Below the pieces are notes generated by a model. The model did not search any database. It was not told where the DNA came from and worked only from the letters and a program-made list of their open reading frames with translations. From Nocardioides baculatus (GTDB lineage Bacteria; Actinomycetota; Actinomycetes; Propionibacteriales; Nocardioidaceae), in assembly GCF_016735675.1 (NCBI RefSeq), contig NZ_JAERSG010000002.1, positions 558,001 through 622,000 of the forward strand: 64,000 nucleotides of DNA, written 5' to 3'. Position numbers and translations under genes: made by a program. Below are positions 45,895-52,606 of this stretch, piece after piece (position 1 is the first letter of the stretch; each line of letters begins with the position of its first letter).

Positions 45895-47628
45895 GTGGCC
45901 AGCTCCCGTCGATCCAGCGCGCGACGGCGCAGCAGCACGCCCGGGCGCAGGAGCGGCAAGCGCCAGCCCAGGCCGCTGCCGGTTGCCGGGCCGGGGGAGC
46001 GGCTGTGGGTGCTCGACGTGCCGTACGGCGTGCAGGTCGACGGCGCCACGTGGCACCCGGTCCCCAAGATGCACCTGCACGTGGGGCGCCGTCTGCCCAA
46101 GCACCTCGAGCCGTACGCACCGGGTCCCTACACGCTGGGCCGCTTCCTCGAGAACACGCTCAACCCCGACGATCGCACCCCCGATCCTGAGCCGACGGAG
46201 GCGCTGGAGCCGCGGCGGATCCAGTTCGAGGCGGCGGACGCGATCGCTGCGCGGGCCGAGGCCGGCGGGCGGCAGTTCCTGCTCGCCGACGAGCCCGGCG
46301 TGGGCAAGACGATCTCGGCCGTGCTGGGGGCAATCGCAGTGGGGGACCTCCGCGGCGCGCGCCGGGTGCTGGTCGTCGCCGACCGTCCCGCGGCGATCAC
46401 GATCGGCCACTGGTGTCGCACCATCGAGGCGCTCGGCAACGGCGGCCTGGAGTGGGTCGTGATCACGTGGGACCGCCTCGACAAGGTCACGGACCACGAG
46501 TGGGACGTGATCATCGCCGACGAGGCCCACGCCCTGCGGCGTACGACGACCAAGCGCTGGAAGCTGTGGGCGAAGATCTCGGGACACGGCAAGCCCCACG
46601 ACCGCGCGCCGTTCGTCATCGCCACCACCGCGACACCCGGGCACACGCCGCTGGAGCTGCCCTACCTCGCACCCGCCTACGCCCAGGTGCTGGGCGAGCC
46701 GATGCGGGAGTGGACCTCGGCGACCAGGCCCGCCGAGCTGTTCGCCGACGCCCTCGAGCGGCACGGCGTCGGCGTCGAGCGCGGGCGCTACGGCGCGTCC
46801 TGGACCACCGATCCGGCGAGGCGCGCGGCCGACCTCAAGCTCGTCCGCGGCTGGCTCGACGAGGAACGGCCCCCCGCGATGCTGCATCGCGCGGCCCCCT
46901 GGGGGCCGGTGCCGATCTCCGGCATGCCGGTCGCGCTCACCCCGGCCGAGCGGGCGGCGTACGACGCCGAGTGGGGCGAGTTCTGCCGCGAGATGGACAT
47001 TGCGCGCCGCGGTCGCAGCGTCGCGAAGGGGCGGGCCGCGCTGCTGCGTTTCCGCCAGAAGGCCGGCCTGATCCGCGTCGACTCGACCGTTGCCTGGATC
47101 GCCCAGCAGGTCGAGGCCGAGCGACAGGTGGCCTGCTCGGTCGAGTTCGTCTCGACCGCGGCCGACCCGATCGCCGACCGGCTCCGCGACGCGGGGATCG
47201 CGGTCGCCACGATCTACGGGCGCGACCGGTTCGACCCGGAGGCCGAACGGCTGCGGTTCCAGACCGGCGAGGCGAAGGTGTGCGTCTTCACCACCGTCGC
47301 GTCCATCAGCCTGCACGCCGGCGAGACCCTCGCCGACGGACGGCAGGCGAGCACGGAGCCGCGCGTGGGCGTCTTCCACCAGGCACGGTTCTCGGGCATC
47401 GCCGGGCGACAGGTCACCGGTCGCACGCACCGCGACCACCAGGTCTCGCCGTGGCACATCGCCTATGCCGAGGGCACCGTGGAGGAGCAGGTCGGGAGGG
47501 TGATGGTGGAGCGGATCGCCGCGGCCTCCGACACCGTGGGCGGCGACACCGGCGAGCTCGCCGATGTCGCGCAGCTCCTCGGGGCCGACTGGCTGCCGAG
47601 CACCGCCCTCACCGACGGCGACGTCTGA
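45895..47628 (+). CDS. Solitary SNF2/DEAH-type helicase-like protein
   Basis: 577 residues. Walker A is LADEPGVGKTIS (about 130-141), DEAH is at 209-212 (IIADEAHALRR), motif III is ATTATPG and motif VI is QVTGRTHRDHQ, the superfamily 2 SNF2 arrangement. The first ~25 residues are Arg/Ser-rich, and residues ~35-90 form an extra N-terminal region of unknown kind. The form resembles helicases of phages and integrated elements more than chromosomal Swi2 proteins, but no phage gene, methylase or nuclease is adjacent. It converges on the SCO6745 paralogue with a 6-base gap. A defence or DNA-repair role is possible and unproven. Confidence 0.85.
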   Translation: MASSRRSSARRRSSTPGRRSGKRQPRPLPVAGPGERLWVLDVPYGVQVDGATWHPVPKMHLHVGRRLPKHLEPYAPGPYTLGRFLENTLNPDDRTPDPEPTEALEPRRIQFEAADAIAARAEAGGRQFLLADEPGVGKTISAVLGAIAVGDLRGARRVLVVADRPAAITIGHWCRTIEALGNGGLEWVVITWDRLDKVTDHEWDVIIADEAHALRRTTTKRWKLWAKISGHGKPHDRAPFVIATTATPGHTPLELPYLAPAYAQVLGEPMREWTSATRPAELFADALERHGVGVERGRYGASWTTDPARRAADLKLVRGWLDEERPPAMLHRAAPWGPVPISGMPVALTPAERAAYDAEWGEFCREMDIARRGRSVAKGRAALLRFRQKAGLIRVDSTVAWIAQQVEAERQVACSVEFVSTAADPIADRLRDAGIAVATIYGRDRFDPEAERLRFQTGEAKVCVFTTVASISLHAGETLADGRQASTEPRVGVFHQARFSGIAGRQVTGRTHRDHQVSPWHIAYAEGTVEEQVGRVMVERIAAASDTVGGDTGELADVAQLLGADWLPSTALTDGDV

Positions 47629-47634
47629 ACCCGC

Positions 47635-48474
47635 TCAGCCCGGAAGACCCATGCCGGCCCTCAGGCGCCCTGCGATCGGCGCCAGCACGGCGGCCAGCTC
47701 GTCGAGCGCGTCGGGATCGAGCGCTGCGTACGGTGACGCGGCGAGGCGGTCGGTCATCGCCTCGATGCGCTCCTTGGTCGCCCGTCCGGCATCGGTGAAG
47801 TGGCCGGTCCCGTCAACCAGCCCCCGATCCCGCAGACCGGCCATCACGGACGCCAGGTAGGGCTGGGGCAGGTGGTGGATCCGCCCGAACGTCTCGGCGG
47901 GGTGGATGCCTTCGGAGAGAGCGAGGAGGACGTGGCACTCGGTGCGGTCGACCTGCTCGGCCATGAGCGCCGCGATGTGGCCGTCGCCGCGGTGCTCGCG
48001 GAGCATGTTGGCGGCGTGCCAGAGCCTGGCGACCGGATCGTCGGGGATCGGCAGCGCGCGGAGGGCGGCGTACATCACGCGACCTTCGACCGGCGCACTC
48101 ACGGAGGCCAGGGTCAGGAGGTCAGCGGCGCGCGACAGCTCGGGCGTGCCGACGAGGTCGCCGAGGAAGTGGACGAGCGCGGTCACGCATCCCCGTTGCC
48201 GGGCGGCATGCGCTTCGTCCGGAGTGGCGGTGTCCCACACAGCGGGGATGTGCCGCGCTGCCTCACCGGGGCCGAAGTTGTAGAACGCGGCGTCGACGAC
48301 CTCCGCAGACACGAGACCCAGGGGAGCAGACCGCCCAGCGAAGTAGCCGTCCCAGTAGCGGGAGAAGCCCAACGCGGCCATCGCCTCGTTGGGCTCGTCG
48401 GCGAAGAAGTTGACCAGCCCGATGGGCTCGACGAGGTCGAACATCCTGCGGGCCACGGACTCGGGGTGCGTCAT
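47635..48474 (-). CDS. SCO6745-family protein, second paralogue
   Basis: 279 residues. The diagnostic block NMLREHRGDGHIAALM matches the 36353-37201 product, and both proteins share the order of N-terminal helical part, this block and a final MAGLRDRGLVDGTGHFTDAG winged-helix-like region. ATG 48474 is chosen: GAGGAG lies 7 bases upstream; the open frame extends 15 codons further. Function unknown for the family. Unlike its paralogue it stands alone, ending 6 bases from the helicase gene. Confidence 0.87.
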   Translation of the reverse strand: MTHPESVARRMFDLVEPIGLVNFFADEPNEAMAALGFSRYWDGYFAGRSAPLGLVSAEVVDAAFYNFGPGEAARHIPAVWDTATPDEAHAARQRGCVTALVHFLGDLVGTPELSRAADLLTLASVSAPVEGRVMYAALRALPIPDDPVARLWHAANMLREHRGDGHIAALMAEQVDRTECHVLLALSEGIHPAETFGRIHHLPQPYLASVMAGLRDRGLVDGTGHFTDAGRATKERIEAMTDRLAASPYAALDPDALDELAAVLAPIAGRLRAGMGLPG

Positions 48475-48571
48475 CGTCGGTCTCCTCGGCGCTCGGGCCG
48501 CCACCTGCGGCCTCCACACCTACGACGAACGAGTCGACGGCGATACGACAAGGCGACACGACATCGAGACA

Positions 48572-48606
48572 GAGGGCGCCCAGGCTGGGGGTTCGAGGGC
48601 GCCCTC
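48572..48606 (-). terminator. Terminator hairpin of the small secreted-protein gene
   Basis: Perfect 10-bp arms GAGGGCGCCC (48572-48581) and GGGCGCCCTC (48597-48606), 15-base loop, about 20 bases after the stop on the minus strand. Confidence 0.7.
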
Positions 48607-48626
48607 CGTCGATCGAGGCCGGCAGG

Positions 48627-48848
48627 TCAGCCGGCGGCGCAGAGGCCGCGCGCGGCGTCGTTCTTCGCCTGGCCGCCGACCGCCTTCACGAGCTGGCCGA
48701 CGTTGTCGAGGCCGAGCGCGCTCTGGGTGTTGATGGCCTTGTGGATCCCGCCGAAGCAGGCGGCGTCGGCGGGTGCGGCGGACGCTGCACCGGCGGAGCC
48801 GAGGAGAGCGAGTGCGGCGATCGAGGTGGCGACGAGCATGCGCTTCAT
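48627..48848 (-). CDS. Small secreted two-Cys protein
   Basis: 73 residues. A clear signal peptide (MKRMLVATSIAALALLGSAG, cut after ASA) leaves a mature peptide of ~48 residues with two Cys (DAACFGG and RGLCAAG) at its ends, probably one disulfide. Not recognised. AAGGGA stands 8 bases before the ATG and a strong hairpin follows the stop, which supports it as a real single-gene transcript. The 155-base gap upstream (48849-49003) contains the promoters of both divergent genes. Confidence 0.75.
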   Translation of the reverse strand: MKRMLVATSIAALALLGSAGAASAAPADAACFGGIHKAINTQSALGLDNVGQLVKAVGGQAKNDAARGLCAAG

Positions 48849-48991
48849 GTCTGATCCCTTCGTTGGTGGGGTGCGGGTCACCCGACACCGACTTCTCCGT
48901 GTCTCACGCCACAGCGGATGCACCTGCGCAGGAATTTGTCCAAAGTTTGTCCACCCACCTGCGGGGCGGGCCACGAGTAGCAGCCCGCGGC

Positions 48992-48997
48992 TACATT
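48992..48997 (+). promoter_or_regulatory. -10 box, leaderless promoter
   Basis: TACATT is followed by 6 bases and ATG 49004. Confidence 0.6.
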
Positions 48998-49003
48998 GAC
49001 GGG

Positions 49004-50032
49004 ATGCGATACCGACTGATGGGCAAGAGCGGCTGCGCGGTCTCCGAGCTGTGCCTCGGGACGATGACCTTCGGCGCCGAGACCGACGAGGCCGGGTCCC
49101 ATGCCCAGCTCGACATGTTCGTCGAGGCCGGCGGGACGCTCGTCGACACGGCCGACGTCTACTCCGCCGGGGTCTCCGAGGAGATCATCGGCCGGTGGTG
49201 GGCCGACCGTCCCGGCGACGTGACCGGCCAGGTCGTCCTCGCGACCAAGGGCCGTTTCCCCATGGGCTCCGGTCCCAACGACAGCGGGCTGTCCACGCGT
49301 CACCTCACCCGCGCCCTCGACGCCTCCCTCCGCCGGCTCGGCGTCGACGCGGTCGACCTCTACCAGGTCCACGCGACTGACCCCCACACGCCGATCGAGG
49401 AGACGCTGCGCACGCTCGACGGGTTCGTCCAGGCCGGCAAGATCCACTACTACGGCCTCTCCAACTTCACCGGGTGGGAGCTGACGAAGGCCGTGCACAC
49501 GGCGCGAGCGCTGGGCCTGCGCGAGCCGGTGACCCTCCAGCCGCAGTACAGCCTGATCGTCCGCGAGATCGAGTGGGAGGTCGTGCCGGCCGCGCTCGAC
49601 GCCGGGATGGGCCTGCTGCCGTGGAGCCCGCTGGGCGGCGGCTGGCTCTCGGGGAAGTACACCCGCGACCAGCGCCCCAGCGGCGACACCCGGCTCGGGG
49701 AGGACCCCGGTCGCGGCATGGAGGCCTGGGACCGGCGGGGGAGCGAGCGCACCTGGCGGATCATCGACGCCGTCGAGCGCGTCGCGCACGACCGCGGGGT
49801 GTCGATGGCCGAGGTCGCGCTGTCGTGGGTGACCAACCGCCCCGCCGTCACCTCCACCATCCTCGGCGCCCGCACCACGGAGCAGCTCGCGGCCAACCTC
49901 AAGGCCGCCGGGCTCGTGCTGTCGGCGGAGGAGCAGGCGGTCCTCGACGAGGCGAGCGACCTCGGGGCCACGGACTACCCCTACGGTGAGCTGGGCGTCG
50001 AGCAGCGCAGCCGCGACCTCGCCGGCGGCTGA
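49004..50032 (+). CDS. Aldo/keto reductase
   Basis: 342 residues, NADPH-dependent carbonyl reductase fold. The catalytic tetrad is visible: Asp and Tyr in VDTADVYSAGVSEEI, Lys in VVLATKGRF and His in DLYQVHATD. The C-terminal cofactor region reads TSTILGARTTEQLAANL. Substrate unknown; the class covers the YajO/perakine-reductase-like group. ATG 49004 fixed by the leaderless box. The next gene starts 118 bases later from its own promoter. Confidence 0.93.
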   Translation: MRYRLMGKSGCAVSELCLGTMTFGAETDEAGSHAQLDMFVEAGGTLVDTADVYSAGVSEEIIGRWWADRPGDVTGQVVLATKGRFPMGSGPNDSGLSTRHLTRALDASLRRLGVDAVDLYQVHATDPHTPIEETLRTLDGFVQAGKIHYYGLSNFTGWELTKAVHTARALGLREPVTLQPQYSLIVREIEWEVVPAALDAGMGLLPWSPLGGGWLSGKYTRDQRPSGDTRLGEDPGRGMEAWDRRGSERTWRIIDAVERVAHDRGVSMAEVALSWVTNRPAVTSTILGARTTEQLAANLKAAGLVLSAEEQAVLDEASDLGATDYPYGELGVEQRSRDLAGG

Positions 50033-50073
50033 TTCCCGATCCGCACGGTGTGACTCCTCACGCGGCGCAGCCC

Positions 50074-50101
50074 TTGTGAGGCCCGCGCCCGTGCGTACGT
50101 T
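50074..50101 (+). promoter_or_regulatory. Promoter of the semialdehyde dehydrogenase gene
   Basis: TTGTGA (50074-50079), 16 bases, TACGTT (50096-50101): one of the few -35/-10 pairs in the window with good matches to both. Transcription should begin near 50107. Confidence 0.55.
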
Positions 50102-50106
50102 CGGAA

Positions 50107-50130
50107 GTGGGGACGCACGCGCGTCCCCAC
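50107..50130 (+). promoter_or_regulatory. 5' leader hairpin of the dehydrogenase mRNA
   Basis: Perfect 10-bp arms GTGGGGACGC and GCGTCCCCAC around ACGC. It coincides with the expected transcription start, so the mRNA would begin with a stable hairpin, 20 bases before the ATG and its GAGAGGA ribosome site. It could stabilise the 5' end or act as an operator. Confidence 0.55.
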
Positions 50131-50150
50131 TCCCGTTCGAGAGGAACAGC

Positions 50151-51527
50151 ATGAGCGACTACCAGGTCACCAACCCGTCCACCGGCGAGGTCGAGAAGGA
50201 GTTCCCGACCGCGACCGACGCCGAGGTGCAGGACGCCCTCGCGCGCAGTCACGCGGAGTACGGCGAGTGGCGCACGACGTCGAAGGACGAGCGGGCGCAG
50301 GTGCTCCGGCGGGTTGCCGACCTCTACGACGAGCGGGCTGACGAGCTCGCCGCGATCATCGCCCGCGAGATGGGCAAGCCGGTCCGCGAGGGCAAGGGCG
50401 AGATCAAGCTGGTGTCGTCGATCTTCCGCTACTACGCCGACCAGGGCCCGACCCTGCTCGCCGACGCACCGCTCGACCCGGCGATGGGCGGCAGCGCGAT
50501 CGTCCGCAAGGAGTCGGTCGGCCCGCTGCTCGGGATCATGCCGTGGAACTTTCCCTACTACCAGGTGGCCCGGTTCGCCGCGCCCAACCTGATGGTCGGC
50601 AACACGATCCTGCTCAAGCACGCCCCGCAGTGCCCCGAGTCGGCGCTCGCGATCGAGCGGATCTTCGCTGACGCCGGGCTCCCGGCCGACGCCTACATCA
50701 ACCTCTTCGCCACCAATGACCAGTCGGCCGACATCATCGCCGACCCCCGCGTCGTCGGCGTCTCGGTCACCGGCTCCGAGCGGGCCGGCTCCGCCGTCGC
50801 CGAGGTCGCCGGGCGCAACCTCAAGAAGGTCGTGCTCGAGCTCGGCGGCTCCGACCCGTTCATCCTGCTCGACGCCGACGACCTCGGTGCCGCGGTGAAG
50901 TCGGCCGTCCGCGGCCGGATGGGCAACGCCGGCCAGGCGTGCAACGGCGCGAAGCGGATGATCGTCGTCGACGACCTCTACGACGACTTCGTCGAGCAGT
51001 TCACCGCGGCCATGGGCTCGCTCACGCCGGGCGACCCGTTCGACCAGTCCAGCGGCTTCGGTCCGCTGTCCTCGGATGCCGCCGCGACCACGCTGCTCGA
51101 GCAGGTCGAGGACGCCGTGTCCAAGGGAGCGACGCTCCGCACCGGCGGTACGCGCCTGGACCGACCGGGCGCCTTCGTCGAGGCCACCGTGCTCACCGAC
51201 GTCACGCCCGACATGCGCGCCTACCGCGAGGAGCTCTTCGGCCCCGCTGCCGTCGTCTACCGCGTCGCCGACGCCGCCGAGGCCGTCGCGCTCGCCAACG
51301 ACTCGTCGTTCGGCCTGGGCGGCGTCGTGTGGAGCTCCGACACCACGAAGGCGCAGCAGGTCGCCGACCAGCTCGACACCGGCATGGTGTGGATCAACAG
51401 CGCGCAGGGCTCGGCCGCCGACCTCCCGTTCGGCGGCACGAAGCGCTCGGGTGTCGGTCGCGAGCTCGGCCCCTACGGCATCGACGAGTTCGTCAACAAG
51501 AAGCTCATCTACACGCCTGCCGGCTGA
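50151..51527 (+). CDS. NAD(P)-dependent succinate-semialdehyde dehydrogenase-like enzyme
   Basis: 458 residues of the aldehyde dehydrogenase superfamily. Active-site Cys in GNAGQACNGAKRM, general base Glu in VVLELGGSDPF and cofactor block VTGSERAGSAVAEVAG. The short length and the PWNFPYYQVARFAAPNL region match succinate-semialdehyde dehydrogenases of the GabD2/YneI type, which oxidise succinate semialdehyde to succinate; other aldehydes are possible. GAGAGGAAC before ATG 50151. A promoter with a 5' hairpin precedes it and a hairpin follows it, so it is a single-gene transcript. Confidence 0.9.
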   Translation: MSDYQVTNPSTGEVEKEFPTATDAEVQDALARSHAEYGEWRTTSKDERAQVLRRVADLYDERADELAAIIAREMGKPVREGKGEIKLVSSIFRYYADQGPTLLADAPLDPAMGGSAIVRKESVGPLLGIMPWNFPYYQVARFAAPNLMVGNTILLKHAPQCPESALAIERIFADAGLPADAYINLFATNDQSADIIADPRVVGVSVTGSERAGSAVAEVAGRNLKKVVLELGGSDPFILLDADDLGAAVKSAVRGRMGNAGQACNGAKRMIVVDDLYDDFVEQFTAAMGSLTPGDPFDQSSGFGPLSSDAAATTLLEQVEDAVSKGATLRTGGTRLDRPGAFVEATVLTDVTPDMRAYREELFGPAAVVYRVADAAEAVALANDSSFGLGGVVWSSDTTKAQQVADQLDTGMVWINSAQGSAADLPFGGTKRSGVGRELGPYGIDEFVNKKLIYTPAG

Positions 51528-51541
51528 GCCCCGCCAGCCGT

Positions 51542-51576
51542 CGAGCCGGTCTCCCACAACAAGGGGGGCCGGCTCG
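51542..51576 (+). terminator. Terminator hairpin after the dehydrogenase gene
   Basis: 8-bp arms CGAGCCGG (51542-51549) and CCGGCTCG (51569-51576), 19-base loop, 14 bases after the stop. Confidence 0.6.
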
Positions 51577-51632
51577 TGCGCATCCGGGGTGGTGCACACT
51601 TGCTCCTGCTGCGCCCGTCAGGGCCGGCACAT

Positions 51633-51706
51633 GCGGACGTGGTGTAGTTGCAGCACGGCTCCCTTCCAGGGAGATGGTCGAGGTTCAAATCCTCGCGTCC
51701 GCTCCA
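51633..51706 (+). tRNA. tRNA-Gly (anticodon TCC)
   Basis: Cloverleaf can be drawn by eye: acceptor GCGGACG (51633-51639) pairs with CGTCCGC (51696-51702); the anticodon loop is CTTCCAG, giving TCC for Gly codons GGA/GGG; the T-loop is TTCAAAT. Discriminator T is followed by an encoded CCA (51704-51706). D-arm contains the GG pair. It stands alone between two protein genes; no attachment-site duplicate or integrase is adjacent. Confidence 0.93.
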
Positions 51707-51742
51707 CTTCTCCTCGCCGGTCGGTCCTCAGCACGCGCGGCC

Positions 51743-51748
51743 TAGGCT
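51743..51748 (+). promoter_or_regulatory. -10 box, leaderless promoter
   Basis: TAGGCT is followed by 6 bases and ATG 51755. Confidence 0.6.
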
Positions 51749-51754
51749 CGAGGC

Positions 51755-52597
51755 ATGACCGAGCAGACGATGGCGGGCCGTACGGTCCTGGTGACGGGCG
51801 CGAGCGACGGGATCGGCGCCGAGACCGCGAAGGTCCTCTCCCAGCGGGGTGCCACCGTCCATGTCACCGGCCGCTCGGCCGACAAGCTCCGCCCGATCGC
51901 CGCGGCTGTGGGCACGGAGCCGCTGGTCGCGGACTTCTCGCGCCTCGACGACGTACGCCGCCTTGCCGAGCAGGTTGCCGAGCGGGTCGGCTCGCTCGAC
52001 GTGCTGATGAACAACGCAGGCGGGACGTTCGCCCCGTCGCGGACCACCCATGACGGCCACGAGCCCAACTTCCAGGTCAACCACCTGGCGCCGTTCCTGC
52101 TGACCCACCTGCTCCGCCCGACGCTGGCCGCCGCTGGTCGCTCGCTCGTGGTGAACACGTCCAGCATCGCCAACCTGATGGGCAAGGTCGTGCTCGACGA
52201 CCTGGACTACGAGCACCGCAAGGCCCGCGAGTTCGCCGCCTACGGCACCGGCAAGCTGATGAACATCCTCTTCACCCGCGGCATCGCCGAGCGATGGGCA
52301 GACGCCGGGATCGCCTCGGTGGCCGTCCACCCGGGTCCGGTGGGCTCCTCCTTCGGGCGCGACTCCGCGATCGTCGGCCTGCTCTACCGCACGCCGCTGG
52401 CTCGCTTCGCGACGATCAGCGTCCCGGACGGTGCCGCGCCGCTCATCGCCCTCGCCGAGCGCGGGCCCGACCCCGAGGTCGACGGGCGATACTTCAGCCG
52501 CTTCTCGATCGACGGCCGGGAGAACAGGCAGGCCAGCGACCGCGCGCTGATCGACGGCCTCTGGGAGCGATCCGCCGCGCTCACCGGCCTCGCCTGA
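51755..52597 (+). CDS. Short-chain dehydrogenase/reductase
   Basis: 280 residues, classical SDR. Cofactor motif TGASDGIGAE, structural NNAG, catalytic Ser in NTSSIANL and the YxxxK pair in AAYGTGKLMN are all present. The form resembles retinol-dehydrogenase-like SDRs (VHPGPVGSSFGRD), which often act on hydrophobic alcohols; the substrate is unknown. Leaderless start. hrpB starts 9 bases after the stop and may be co-transcribed. Confidence 0.92.
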   Translation: MTEQTMAGRTVLVTGASDGIGAETAKVLSQRGATVHVTGRSADKLRPIAAAVGTEPLVADFSRLDDVRRLAEQVAERVGSLDVLMNNAGGTFAPSRTTHDGHEPNFQVNHLAPFLLTHLLRPTLAAAGRSLVVNTSSIANLMGKVVLDDLDYEHRKAREFAAYGTGKLMNILFTRGIAERWADAGIASVAVHPGPVGSSFGRDSAIVGLLYRTPLARFATISVPDGAAPLIALAERGPDPEVDGRYFSRFSIDGRENRQASDRALIDGLWERSAALTGLA

Positions 52598-52606
52598 CCG
52601 GCACGC

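Noticed and set aside
51633..51706. tRNA-Gly as integration site of a mobile element
   Set aside because: No integrase, no repeated tRNA 3' end and no change of gene content on either side.
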